A DNA stretch of 38,695 nt, taken from NCBI GenBank assembly GCA_027068415.1, contig JAMOTD010000013.1, forward strand, positions 1 through 38,695, given 5' to 3'. Each line of letters starts with the position of its first letter. Within the stretch, counting starts at the first letter, position 1. Position numbers and translations under genes: made by a program. This stretch comes from Desulfurobacteriaceae bacterium (lineage in GTDB: Bacteria > Aquificota > Aquificia > Desulfurobacteriales > Desulfurobacteriaceae). A model generated the notes under the pieces. That model saw only the letters and a list, made by a program, of their open reading frames with translations. It had not been told where the DNA came from and made no database searches. Positions 15,598 to 23,570 of this stretch are shown piece after piece.

Positions 15598-16767
15598 ATG
15601 AAAAAGGGAATAGCGGAAGTTCCGGGAATTGAGTGCGGAGTTGCCTTCGGAGGGATAAAGAAGACCGAGAAGAAGCTAAACAGACCAGACCTTCTCGTAG
15701 TTGCAACGAAAGAGCCCTGCCCCTTTGCCGCCGTTTACACGACAAACGACGTTAAGGCAGCCCCCATTAAGGTGAGTATGGAGGTAAAGGGAAAGGTCTC
15801 TGGGATAGTTGCAAACAGCGGCAACGCAAACGCCTGCACCGGAGAGAGGGGAATAGCAGATGCAATAGAGATGGCAAAGTTAACATCCCAGCTTACCGGG
15901 AGGGGGAGGTTCTTAGTGGCCTCAACCGGCGTAATCGGAGAGCCGTTGCCGATGGAGAGGGTCAGGAAGGCAATAGCCGAAGCGGTCAAGAACCTCGGGA
16001 AGGCTAAGGGAGAGGAGCCTGCAAGGGCAATAATGACCACGGACACCTTCCCCAAAACGGCCTTTAAGGAGGCGGAGGGCTACGCTATAGGGGGAATAGC
16101 CAAGGGAGCGGGAATGATAGACCCGGCGATGGCGACGATGCTCGCCTTCATTGCAACAGATGCGAAATTGGAGCCGGAGCTCTTAGAGGAAGCTTTAAAA
16201 GAGGCCAACGAGGAGAGCTTCAACGCAATAACCGTTGACGGGGATATGAGCACAAACGACTGCGTCTTCCTCCTCTCTACGGGCCTGGGAAGGGAAATAG
16301 GCAGGAATGAGTACGGGGAGTTTGTTGAAAACCTGAAGGAGGTGATGAAAAACCTTGCCTACCAGATAGTTAAAGACGGAGAGGGAGCAACAAAGGTTGC
16401 CCGGATTAAGGTTATAGGGGCAAAAACGAGAGAGCAGGCAAGGGAGGTTGCAAGGAAAATCGCCCTCTCCCCGCTGGTTAAAACCGCCCTCTTCGGCTGC
16501 GACCCCAACTGGGGAAGGATTGTCGCCGCGGCCGGAGCCGCAAGGATGGGAGTTATTGAGGAGAAGATGGAGCTCAAAATCGGAGGTTACCTCCTCTTTA
16601 AGGGAGGAAAGGTTGATTACAGGGAAGAAGAGGTTGCAAAGTACATGAAAGAAAACGATGAGGTAGAGATAGAGCTGAACCTTAACTTGGGGAAGGAGAG
16701 CTTTACCTACCTTACATGCGACCTAACCTACGACTATGTGAGGATAAATGCAGAGTACAGAACTTAG
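15598..16767 (+). CDS. argJ: Bifunctional ornithine acetyltransferase / N-acetylglutamate synthase
   Basis: Transfers acetyl from N-acetylornithine to glutamate and can also use acetyl-CoA, giving the cyclic arginine route. At 389 residues it is the usual length of the self-cleaving precursor. The cleavage site GAGMIDPAMATMLAF places the nucleophilic Thr at residue 180. Other family patches are NSGNANACTG (73-82), TVDGDMSTND and FGCDPNWGRI. AAGGAGGAGAG precedes the ATG. coaX starts 20 bases before its end. Confidence 0.97.
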   Translation: MKKGIAEVPGIECGVAFGGIKKTEKKLNRPDLLVVATKEPCPFAAVYTTNDVKAAPIKVSMEVKGKVSGIVANSGNANACTGERGIADAIEMAKLTSQLTGRGRFLVASTGVIGEPLPMERVRKAIAEAVKNLGKAKGEEPARAIMTTDTFPKTAFKEAEGYAIGGIAKGAGMIDPAMATMLAFIATDAKLEPELLEEALKEANEESFNAITVDGDMSTNDCVFLLSTGLGREIGRNEYGEFVENLKEVMKNLAYQIVKDGEGATKVARIKVIGAKTREQAREVARKIALSPLVKTALFGCDPNWGRIVAAAGAARMGVIEEKMELKIGGYLLFKGGKVDYREEEVAKYMKENDEVEIELNLNLGKESFTYLTCDLTYDYVRINAEYRT

Positions 16768-17458
16768 GGCCCTCTTAATTGACGGAGGGAATACGGCGGT
16801 TAAAATCGGGGAGCTCTCGGGAGAAAGGGTAGAGCTGATAGCCCGCCTTCCCACAGAAGAAGTAATAGAGAGGCCGGAGCTCCTTCTACAGAAAATAAAG
16901 GGTTTTAAAGGTAAGGTCGGAATCGCCTCGGTAGTTCCGGAGCTCTCAAAAGTCTTGAGGGAGCTCTTTCCCGAAGGGGAGTTTGTGGGACTGAGGGGGG
17001 AGCTCCCGGTAAAAATCCCCTACAAAGGGGAGATGGGGGCAGACAGGGTTGCAAACATTTTAGGGGGGAACTCCCTCTTTGAGAGCTTCATAATTGCGAG
17101 CCTCGGAACGGCAACGGTTATTGACGTGGTAGTTAACGGGGAGTTTAAAGGAGGTTTTATTCTGCCGGGAGCGAGGTTGATGGCAAGGAGTTTGAAAGAA
17201 GGTACCGCCCTCCTGCCGGAGGTGAAAAAGCTGCAAAACTTCCGGCCGGGGAACAAAACGAAAGAGTGCATTGAAGCGGGGATTTTAAGGGGAATCGGCG
17301 GTGCAATCTCTTCGGTTAGAAGTGAGTTTCCCGGACTGCCTCTAATTTTAACGGGAGGGGACGCCGGAGCGATCTACCCGTTAACCGGCGGAATTCTCGT
17401 TAAAGATTTAACTCTACTCGGAATAGGGGTATATCTTAAATATAAAGGGGGGAAGTAA
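16748..17458 (+). CDS. coaX: Type III pantothenate kinase
   Basis: Phosphorylates pantothenate in the first step of coenzyme A synthesis; an ASKHA-fold enzyme insensitive to CoA feedback. The 236 residues show the phosphate loop LLIDGGNTAVK (9-19), GADRVANILGG (97-107, with the catalytic Asp99) and the LGTATVIDVV strand. The ATG overlaps argJ by 20 bases. The stop codon lies inside a G6/C6 hairpin shared with the convergent cytochrome gene. Confidence 0.93.
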   Translation: MQSTELRALLIDGGNTAVKIGELSGERVELIARLPTEEVIERPELLLQKIKGFKGKVGIASVVPELSKVLRELFPEGEFVGLRGELPVKIPYKGEMGADRVANILGGNSLFESFIIASLGTATVIDVVVNGEFKGGFILPGARLMARSLKEGTALLPEVKKLQNFRPGNKTKECIEAGILRGIGGAISSVRSEFPGLPLILTGGDAGAIYPLTGGILVKDLTLLGIGVYLKYKGGK

Positions 17459-17468
17459 GTCCCCCCTT
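17445..17468. terminator. G6/C6 hairpin between coaX and the small cytochrome gene
   Basis: AAGGGGGG (17445-17452) pairs with CCCCCCTT (17461-17468) around an 8-base loop that contains the coaX stop. The minus-strand side is followed by TATATTT, the plus-strand side by a weaker TGGTTTT, so it may serve both convergent units. Confidence 0.6.
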
Positions 17469-17475
17469 AATGGTT

Positions 17476-17727
17476 TTACTTGTAGAGCTCCTTGGCAGCA
17501 TCCTCAAGGGCTTTTACGTTGCTCTTGAAGGGAGCCATCATCGGGTTGGGAGACTTTTTCGCAGCTTCTACAAAAGCCTTTGCACTCTTAAACTTGGCCT
17601 TAAGCTGTGCTTTGCTGGGAGCGAGGCTTCCGTTGTGGCATCCCGCACACTGGGTTTCCCATACGCCTGCAGAAGCGGGGAGGGCAAAGAGAGCTGCAAG
17701 TGCGAGAGCACTTAAAACCTTCCTCAT
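17476..17727 (-). CDS. Small periplasmic monoheme cytochrome c
   Basis: Class I-like c-type cytochrome, 83 residues including a Sec signal peptide (MRKVLSALALAALFALPASA, cleavage after ASA). One heme site, CAGCH at about 27-31; the sixth ligand is probably a methionine in NPMMAPF. It lies just past napH but has its own promoter (17762-17790), so it can be expressed apart from the nap genes. A likely role is electron shuttling in the periplasm, possibly to NapA or to the octaheme proteins, since no napB exists here; this is inference from position. Confidence 0.88.
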   Translation of the reverse strand: MRKVLSALALAALFALPASAGVWETQCAGCHNGSLAPSKAQLKAKFKSAKAFVEAAKKSPNPMMAPFKSNVKALEDAAKELYK

Positions 17728-17761
17728 TTTCCTCTACCTCCTTACCGGATTTTCGCCTCTC

Positions 17762-17790
17762 AATTTATAACTTTTTCTTTAACAAGTCAA
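17762..17790 (-). promoter_or_regulatory. Promoter of the small cytochrome c gene
   Basis: On the minus strand TTGACT (17790-17785) is followed by TATAAA after 15 bases (17769-17764) or TAAATT after 17 (17767-17762), in an AT-rich gap after napH. AAGGAGG lies before the ATG at 17727. Confidence 0.55.
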
Positions 17791-17810
17791 ATAATTAAAT
17801 TAGTTTAATT

Positions 17811-18677
17811 TTATACCGCTGATTCACCCTTTGTCCCTTTGGGAAGGGTTATAAAGCCCCTGTCCCTCCAGACAAACTTAAGGGCAGAAGTAGGACAGGC
17901 GTCAACACACTCTGCACAGTTCCAGCAGTAAACGGTCTGGCTCTCCCCTACGCTGGGCTTAATCCCCATGGGGCAACGCTTGTCGCAGATTTTACAGCCA
18001 ACGCACTTTGAGGCGTTGTACTCAATGACAAGCTGCCTCTTCTTTCCTATGAGGGCAAGGAGAGCTCCAAGCGGACAGAAGTAGCGGCAGAACATTCTCC
18101 TCGTAATAAGGTTCATAAGGAGGACAACAACAACAATAACCGCCTCAATCGTTATGTGCTTGTAGAAGACGTAGAACATCGTCTCCCTACCCACAAGTCC
18201 GGGAGGAGACCACCAGACGAACATAGGGTAGCCGATAATCATAGTAATCATCAGCTCTGCAACGAGGGCGAACCAGAGGGTGTACTTGGCAAACCTTACC
18301 AAGTCCTTCCTGTACTTTAAATCCTTACCCCACTTGGGAATGAAACCGAGGATTTTATCGGTTAAGAGAGAGAGGAACTCTATGGGACACATCCAGCTAC
18401 AGAAGACCCGCCCCATCAAAAACGCAAGCGTAACGGGAATAACCATTCCCACCAAAGAGGGCATGTAGAAAAACTTCGCCGTAAGTATTGACTCAAGGCC
18501 TTCAAGGGGAGAAACGACCCAAAGATTACCTATACCTATAGACTGGAACCAACCCTGAATAAAGTTGATGTCCCAGTAGTAATTGGTGAAGGGGTTTCCT
18601 ATTACAACGATAAAACAGAGGGTCAGGAAGAGATAGCGCCACAGGGTTATCCTTTTAAAAAAGCTCTTCTTAGCCAC
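17811..18677 (-). CDS. napH: Quinol dehydrogenase ferredoxin subunit NapH
   Basis: Membrane component of the NapGH quinol dehydrogenase that can pass electrons from quinol toward periplasmic nitrate reductase. The 288-residue protein has about four to five transmembrane segments, two cytoplasmic-side CxxxCP motifs (CSWMCP near 93 and CRYFCP near 199) and two C-terminal 4Fe-4S sites (CVGCKICDKRCP and CWNCAECVDACP). The gene follows napG by 11 bases and is the last nap gene. Confidence 0.95.
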   Translation of the reverse strand: MAKKSFFKRITLWRYLFLTLCFIVVIGNPFTNYYWDINFIQGWFQSIGIGNLWVVSPLEGLESILTAKFFYMPSLVGMVIPVTLAFLMGRVFCSWMCPIEFLSLLTDKILGFIPKWGKDLKYRKDLVRFAKYTLWFALVAELMITMIIGYPMFVWWSPPGLVGRETMFYVFYKHITIEAVIVVVVLLMNLITRRMFCRYFCPLGALLALIGKKRQLVIEYNASKCVGCKICDKRCPMGIKPSVGESQTVYCWNCAECVDACPTSALKFVWRDRGFITLPKGTKGESAV

Positions 18678-18688
18678 AGCACCACCCC

Positions 18689-19366
18689 TTAGGATTTCTT
18701 AATGTCCTCAAGCTTAATCTCTTTAATTTTTTTCCACTTAATTGGCTGAATCACAATCGCCTTCTTGCCGTTATTCTCGGGGTAGGTATCGGCTATACAG
18801 GAGTAGGCACAGATTCCGCAGCCGGTACAGTACTCCTCAACGATGTAAGGCCTAAAGTCGTGGTCAATCTTAATTGCAACTCCCGAGAAGGGGCAGACGT
18901 TAAAGCAAGTTTTACACATAAGCCCTGTCTTATCCTGCTGCCAGCTGACGCATATCTGCCTGTTGATTACGGCAACACCCATTCTGACTTCTTCCTTGGC
19001 ACAGGGAACGAGAGAGCCGGTGGGACAAACATAAACACATTTCATACAGAGATAGCAAGGCTTTTCCATAACGTCAATGTAAGGCGTTCCCGAGAAAACC
19101 CCTCCGGTTTTAACGTCAAAGTACTTAATGCAGTGGTAAGGGCAGACCTCACCGCACCTTCCGCACCTAATACATTTCTGGGCAAAGTGCTCTTCGGAAA
19201 CGGCTCCGGGAGGCCTTAAGATGTTCGTCTTGATGGGGCTCTTAACCATAGTTTTCGGGTTTTTAAGGTCCGAAAGGGAGCAAGAGGAAAAGAGAGCTCC
19301 CCCCATAAAAGCGCCGAGAGTAACCTTTAAAAACTCTCTTCTGTCAGTTTTCCTTTCCCTCTTCAT
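18689..19366 (-). CDS. napG: Periplasmic ferredoxin-type protein NapG
   Basis: Tat-exported Fe-S protein, partner of NapH, 225 residues. The leader carries DRREFLK and a hydrophobic stretch ending near Ser-Ser-Cys. Four 4Fe-4S motifs are visible: CIRCGRCGEVCP, CYLCMKCVYVCP, a variant CKTCFNVCP preceded by CVSWQQDKTGLMC, and CTGCGICAYSCI. It overlaps napD by 23 bases, indicating coupling, and napH follows. Confidence 0.95.
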   Translation of the reverse strand: MKRERKTDRREFLKVTLGAFMGGALFSSCSLSDLKNPKTMVKSPIKTNILRPPGAVSEEHFAQKCIRCGRCGEVCPYHCIKYFDVKTGGVFSGTPYIDVMEKPCYLCMKCVYVCPTGSLVPCAKEEVRMGVAVINRQICVSWQQDKTGLMCKTCFNVCPFSGVAIKIDHDFRPYIVEEYCTGCGICAYSCIADTYPENNGKKAIVIQPIKWKKIKEIKLEDIKKS

Positions 19367-19712
19367 CGTCTTCTCCGAGCCACATTCTTTCGGCTTCCTT
19401 TTCGGCCTTCTTCAGGCCGTGGAACGGATTTCCGGGAACAATCTCTCCCTTCTCTATCTTTTCAAACTCGTCCAAGAAATGGGCCTCAACAACTGCAAGC
19501 TGAAGAACCCCGTCTATGCTCTTTATCTTTTTCTCAATCGCCTCAAGCTCTTCGTACCTTTCGGCATCCATAACGATTATTATGTAGTAGGCGTTCTCCT
19601 CCTTCTTTAGCTCTCCTCCGTAAACCTCTACTCCGGGTATCTCAAAAAGTTCCTTCTCAACCTGAAAGCCCTTCTCCGGCTCTGCAGTCACAACGCAGCT
19701 GACGATGGGCAT
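19344..19712 (-). CDS. napD: NapA maturation chaperone NapD
   Basis: Cytoplasmic ferredoxin-fold chaperone that binds the NapA twin-arginine leader and delays export until the Mo cofactor is inserted. The N-terminal MPIVSCVVTAEPEK and the VYGG/IDGVLQLAVVEAHFLDE pattern fit the family. At 122 residues it is longer than usual (about 85-95) because of an acidic C-terminal tail (GEDDEEGKEN end). The gene lies downstream of napA behind a strong hairpin and has its own -10 (19737-19732). Confidence 0.88.
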   Translation of the reverse strand: MPIVSCVVTAEPEKGFQVEKELFEIPGVEVYGGELKKEENAYYIIIVMDAERYEELEAIEKKIKSIDGVLQLAVVEAHFLDEFEKIEKGEIVPGNPFHGLKKAEKEAERMWLGEDDEEGKEN

Positions 19713-19731
19713 ATTTACCTCTCGGCATTAA

Positions 19732-19757
19732 ATTATATTCGGATTTTTGAATCAAAA
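19732..19757 (-). promoter_or_regulatory. napDGH promoter with palindromic operator candidate
   Basis: A perfect TATAAT on the minus strand (19737-19732) lies about 20 bases before napD. No consensus -35 is present; the spacer and -35 region instead contain a perfect inverted repeat TTTTGA-N-TCAAAA (19745-19757). That suggests a regulated promoter, but the site does not match the FNR (TTGAT-N4-ATCAA) or HcpR-like (TTGTGA-N6-TCACAA) patterns. Confidence 0.45.
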
Positions 19758-19764
19758 GTGGCAT

Positions 19765-19791
19765 AAGAAAAGCGGGGGCACAGGCCCCCGC
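19765..19791 (-). terminator. Strong hairpin between napA and napD
   Basis: GCGGGGGC and GCCCCCGC form a perfect 8-bp stem with a 4-base loop (19772-19791), followed on the minus strand by TTTTCTT. It should end or attenuate the napCMA transcript before napDGH. Confidence 0.75.
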
Positions 19792-19805
19792 AGGGAAAAG
19801 TCCAA

Positions 19806-22448
19806 TTACCTCTCGTTGGGGTCAAGCTCGGCGTTGTGGAGGTATCCGCCCCTGACCTTCTCAAGTTTAACGAGGAAGGACTTAAGGGGCTGAGCAGGAG
19901 CATACTTCTTGATGCGGCAAGCACAAATCTTGAACTCTGGCTGCTTGGAGCCGGGGTCAAAGGCATCAAGAGTACAGAAGTTAATCATCCTGCTCTTCTC
20001 CTGGTCGTACCAGTAGACGAAGACCATTCCCTCCATCGGACCTTCGTCGGTGGAGATACGTGCGGGAAGAATGTTCTTACCGCGGCGTGTCTCAACCAGA
20101 ACGAGGTCACCGGGCTGAATTCCGAGACGCTGAGCGTCCTTCGGGTTAATCTCAACCCAAGCGTAGGGATAGTCACCGGCAAGCTCAGGAATACGGCCAG
20201 TCATTGAAGCGGTATGCCAGTGATCAATAACCCTTCCGGTTGAGAGAACAAACGGGTACTCGGCATCTGGTGGCTCGGCAGGACCCTTGTAAGGCCTGAG
20301 CCAAATCCAGAACTTGTGGTCCTTGTGGAGATGACCGTAGTCAACAACCTTCCAATCTGTAAGCCCGTGTTTCTTAGCAAACTCTGTAGCAAGCGGGTCT
20401 TTACCTACGACAAACCTTCTGAGGGTTCCTCCCTTACGGGCAATTTCAACAGTAGGTGCAGGCCACTGAACGCCGTCGGGCCTTTCAAGGAGAACTTCAT
20501 AGGTAGCACCAGCAAGAGTGCTATCTCTTCCTTTTGTTACTTTCTGAGCGTACTCATGCCATACTTCCTTAGAGAGAGTCCACCAGGGGTCTTTCTTTGC
20601 AGCTTCAATAAAGGGAGCTACACACTGGTAAACTGCTGCAGCCCTTGCACGAAGTTTGGGGTCCCTCTCCCTCTTTAACTTCTTAGCGAGGACTTGAGCA
20701 AATTCAACAATCTGCCAGAGTTCAGGCATTGCCTGACCGGGAGCCTTAACGGCTTTTGGTGTTAGCTGTGAACGGCGCTCTGTACAGCCGTAAACACCGG
20801 TCTTTTCAAAGTGGAAGGCCGCAGGAAGGATTAGATTTGCAAACTCTGTCGTCCTCGTTGGGAAGATGTCGGTTACAACAACGAAGACATCATCTCTTGC
20901 AAAGCCCTCCCTGAACCTCTTCATGTTGGGAAGAGACTGGAGGGGTGAAGTTTCCTCAATCCAGATGAAGTGAATGGGTTTGAGTCCGGGGAACCTCTTC
21001 CTGTCCTCCTCAGTATAGGAGATAGCGGAGAACATCTTAACGGTGTGGTATCCGGGCTTGGGAGGAATTGTTCCTTTAGGAACACCCCAAATCTTCTCAA
21101 GCTGAGCCCTGTGCTTGGGATTCTTAACAACCCTGTGGCCGGGAAGGATGTGGCAGAGTCCACCACCTTCACGAACGCCACCGCAAGCGTTAGGCTGTCC
21201 TGTAAGTGAGAGGGCGTCTGCACCGTCCTTACAGATGTTTCCTGTTAAGAGGTGGAGGTTCGTAACGAGGTTGTTAACCCAAACACCGCGGGTCCTCTGG
21301 TTGAGACCCATCGTCCAGATAGAAACAGTTCTGGTTGTTGCAAAGCGCCTTGCAACCTTCCTGATAAGCTCGGGAGTGATGTTACCGCCGCAAATTTCGG
21401 CAGCGTACTCAGGAGTGTACTTCTCAAGAAATCTCTTGTACTCTTCAAAGGAGACCTCATGTCCGATGAGAGGGTTCTTATCCTTACCCTTGGTGTAGAT
21501 GTGGAATGAGCAGTACTTGCTTACAAACTCCTTGTCGTAGAGACCCTCCTTAACGATTACGTGAGCCATTGCGTTGAGGAGGGCAAGGTCTGTACCGGGC
21601 TTAAATTGCATGTGGATGTCTGCAATCTTGGAAGTGGGTGAAACCCTCGGGTCAACGTTAATTACCATATAACCGCCAGGGTTGGCAAGCTTATTTTTCA
21701 TAATACGGCGGTAGAGAATCGGGTGGCACTCTGCGGTGTTTGAACCGATGATAAAGACTGTTTGAGCCTTATCAAAGTCAGCATAACCGCCTGCAGGCTC
21801 GTCGGTTCCGAAGGAGGTGAGGTATCCCCCAACCGCAGATGCCATACAAAGCCTCGGGTTTCCTTCGACGTGGTTGGTACCGATGCACCTAAAGAGCTTT
21901 TGGAAGAGGTATGTCTCTTCAGTTAAAGCCTGACCAGAACCGTAGTAGGCAATTCCCGACCAGCCGAAGGGAGTCCATTCGCCCTTCTTGATGGCCTTAA
22001 TCATTTCGTCGGCCATTATGTCAAAGGCCTTCTCCCAAGAGATGGGCTTAAAGGGCTCATCCTTGCTCTTCCTGTAAAGGGGCTGGGTAAGCCTGTCGGG
22101 ATGCCTGAAGATTTTGTAAAAGAGCATTCCCTTCATACAGAGGAAACCGAAGTTAATTTGTGAATTCTTCTCACCGCGGATAATTGCAGGTTTACCGTTC
22201 CTCAGACCAAGCCATACTTTACAACCAGTTCCACAGAAACGGCAAACTCCCCTTACCCACTCAATATTTCCTTCTTTCTTATAAGCAGGGGAACGCTTTA
22301 CTTCTTCGGGAATTTGAGCAAGGTTTTCACCGGCAGAAGCCTCAACGGGTGCAATACCATCCGCCTTTATCTTAAGATTAACTCCCACAAGGGAGGCTGC
22401 TGTTAAAGCTGCACTTTTCTTAAGGAAGTCTCTCCTTCCGATTCCCAT
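19806..22448 (-). CDS. napA: Periplasmic nitrate reductase catalytic subunit NapA
   Basis: Reduces nitrate to nitrite with a Mo-bis-MGD cofactor and one 4Fe-4S cluster; exported by Tat. The 880-residue precursor has a twin-arginine leader (GRRDFLKK at 4-11), cluster cysteines Cys69, Cys72, Cys76 and Cys104 (CRFCGTGC; FLCMKG) and the probable Mo-ligand Cys201 (GNPRLCMASAVGGY). The C-terminal molydopterin dinucleotide-binding domain ends near KKYAPAQPLKSF. A KKP-type basic patch of other NapA families was not checked. It is preceded by napM (23 bases) and napC and followed by a terminator. Confidence 0.97.
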   Translation of the reverse strand: MGIGRRDFLKKSAALTAASLVGVNLKIKADGIAPVEASAGENLAQIPEEVKRSPAYKKEGNIEWVRGVCRFCGTGCKVWLGLRNGKPAIIRGEKNSQINFGFLCMKGMLFYKIFRHPDRLTQPLYRKSKDEPFKPISWEKAFDIMADEMIKAIKKGEWTPFGWSGIAYYGSGQALTEETYLFQKLFRCIGTNHVEGNPRLCMASAVGGYLTSFGTDEPAGGYADFDKAQTVFIIGSNTAECHPILYRRIMKNKLANPGGYMVINVDPRVSPTSKIADIHMQFKPGTDLALLNAMAHVIVKEGLYDKEFVSKYCSFHIYTKGKDKNPLIGHEVSFEEYKRFLEKYTPEYAAEICGGNITPELIRKVARRFATTRTVSIWTMGLNQRTRGVWVNNLVTNLHLLTGNICKDGADALSLTGQPNACGGVREGGGLCHILPGHRVVKNPKHRAQLEKIWGVPKGTIPPKPGYHTVKMFSAISYTEEDRKRFPGLKPIHFIWIEETSPLQSLPNMKRFREGFARDDVFVVVTDIFPTRTTEFANLILPAAFHFEKTGVYGCTERRSQLTPKAVKAPGQAMPELWQIVEFAQVLAKKLKRERDPKLRARAAAVYQCVAPFIEAAKKDPWWTLSKEVWHEYAQKVTKGRDSTLAGATYEVLLERPDGVQWPAPTVEIARKGGTLRRFVVGKDPLATEFAKKHGLTDWKVVDYGHLHKDHKFWIWLRPYKGPAEPPDAEYPFVLSTGRVIDHWHTASMTGRIPELAGDYPYAWVEINPKDAQRLGIQPGDLVLVETRRGKNILPARISTDEGPMEGMVFVYWYDQEKSRMINFCTLDAFDPGSKQPEFKICACRIKKYAPAQPLKSFLVKLEKVRGGYLHNAELDPNER

Positions 22449-22471
22449 CGTGCCCTCCTATTACAAGGTTA

Positions 22472-22888
22472 TTAGTACTGAGCCGGGTTAAAGTCTTTAG
22501 CTGTCTTTATATTCTTTACACCTTCTCCATGGAACTGGAATACGTGCTCTTGATGACAATCCCAACACTTCATACCAGGCTTTTTCTTCTGCATAGTTTC
22601 CACTTCGTGGAAGTGGCAAGCCATACACTTCTCTATAGGCGGAGTTTTGTGGAAGTCCTCAAGGGTTCCGTGGCACTGGAAACACCTTACGTTAGCAACT
22701 GCGTGCCTTGAGCGAGCCCACTCTTTGTAAACTTTGGGAGTAGTCTGCTGGTGGCAAACTCTACACTGCTGCTGCTGAGGTGGAAGCTTTGCTATTACAT
22801 TAGGTGGTAAAGGGTGCTGGTCAGCCATCGCTACACCGCTTCCTACAAGGAACAATCCCGCAAAAAGCGATAGTGTTTTTACCTTCAC
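22472..22888 (-). CDS. napM: Tetraheme cytochrome c NapM
   Basis: Periplasmic multiheme cytochrome thought to carry electrons from NapC to NapA in clusters that lack NapB. I place the start at GTG 22888, which has GGGGAGG 6 bases upstream; a TTG at 22903 would lie before that ribosome site and is unlikely. The 138-residue product has a Sec signal (to about residue 22, VAMA) and four heme sites: CRVCH 42-46, CFQCH 69-73, CMACH 88-92 and CWDCH 108-112, with extra histidines for bis-His ligation. It lies between napC and napA. Confidence 0.9.
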   Translation of the reverse strand: MKVKTLSLFAGLFLVGSGVAMADQHPLPPNVIAKLPPQQQQCRVCHQQTTPKVYKEWARSRHAVANVRCFQCHGTLEDFHKTPPIEKCMACHFHEVETMQKKKPGMKCWDCHQEHVFQFHGEGVKNIKTAKDFNPAQY

Positions 22889-22918
22889 TTTGCACCTCCC
22901 CAAGATGTTGTTTTAAGG

Positions 22919-23473
22919 CTACTCATAGCCTTTCTCTCCCTCTTTCTTACCGAAGAACTCCTTTAGTTTCTCCTCAAAGTCAAAACCATGACCTACGTAC
23001 CAGTGGCAGTTAAGGCAGTTCCCCTCAATTTCCCCAAGTTTAATCTTCTCATGCATAACGTTGTCTGGAAGCTGTATATGACAGTGGGTACAGTTTGTAA
23101 TGAAAACGTAGTGATCCCTCTCCTTCCTCTTCTCAATCCAGTGCTCAAGGTCGTCTGAATAACCACCTTTAAAGAAGTGACCAAACCCATCTTGAATTCC
23201 AAATTTAGCCTTGTTTACTAAATATGATATTACATTATCATGCGGTAAATGGCAATCGGCGCAACTGGCTCTAACAGCCCCTCTTCTGTTTCCAAGTGGA
23301 CCGTGGGGTCCCTTTTCCCAGGCTTCGTACATCGGTTTCATCTCATGGCAGGAACTACAGAATTCAATCTCTGCAGTATTCTCAATCATCTGAGCTGAGA
23401 TGAGAGCCCCTACCCCGGCAATTACGATTCCGACTATTCCTCCTACTATGAAGGCCTTCGTCTTCTCAGTCAC
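22919..23473 (-). CDS. napC: NapC/NirT-family tetraheme quinol dehydrogenase
   Basis: Membrane-anchored cytochrome that oxidises quinol and passes electrons to periplasmic reductases. The 184-residue protein has one N-terminal transmembrane helix (about 8-29) and four heme sites: CSSCH 39-43, CADCH 71-75, CTHCH 128-132 and CLNCH 153-157. NrfH, a close relative, is the alternative; the napM-napA context favours NapC, though it might also feed the octaheme proteins encoded upstream. It is the first nap gene, with a promoter at 23521-23549. Confidence 0.92.
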   Translation of the reverse strand: MTEKTKAFIVGGIVGIVIAGVGALISAQMIENTAEIEFCSSCHEMKPMYEAWEKGPHGPLGNRRGAVRASCADCHLPHDNVISYLVNKAKFGIQDGFGHFFKGGYSDDLEHWIEKRKERDHYVFITNCTHCHIQLPDNVMHEKIKLGEIEGNCLNCHWYVGHGFDFEEKLKEFFGKKEGEKGYE

Positions 23474-23520
23474 CTCAACCTCCTAACCCAAATATTCAAA
23501 ATTCATTATTGAGCTCTAAT

Positions 23521-23549
23521 ATTTTATCATCATCTTGATGATTCTTCAA
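23521..23549 (-). promoter_or_regulatory. Promoter of napC-napM-napA with an inverted repeat in the spacer
   Basis: On the minus strand TTGAAG (23549-23544), a 17-base spacer and TAAAAT (23526-23521). The spacer contains the inverted repeat ATCATC-N2-GATGAT (23529-23542), which would lie under RNA polymerase and is a plausible repressor site. Nearby TTGAT and ATCAA half-sites (23535-23557) are 13 bases apart, too far for a standard FNR box. Confidence 0.5.
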
Positions 23550-23570
23550 GTTATCAATAAAAATCTAAAC

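Noticed and set aside
19745-19757. FNR or HcpR site upstream of napD
   Set aside because: The palindrome TTTTGA-N-TCAAAA has one-base spacing and matches neither consensus; kept only as an unnamed operator candidate.
22472-22903. napM start at TTG 22903
   Set aside because: That codon overlaps the GGGGAGG ribosome site, which is well placed for GTG 22888.
23535-23557. FNR box upstream of napC
   Set aside because: TTGAT and ATCAA are present but separated by 13 bases; FNR needs 4.
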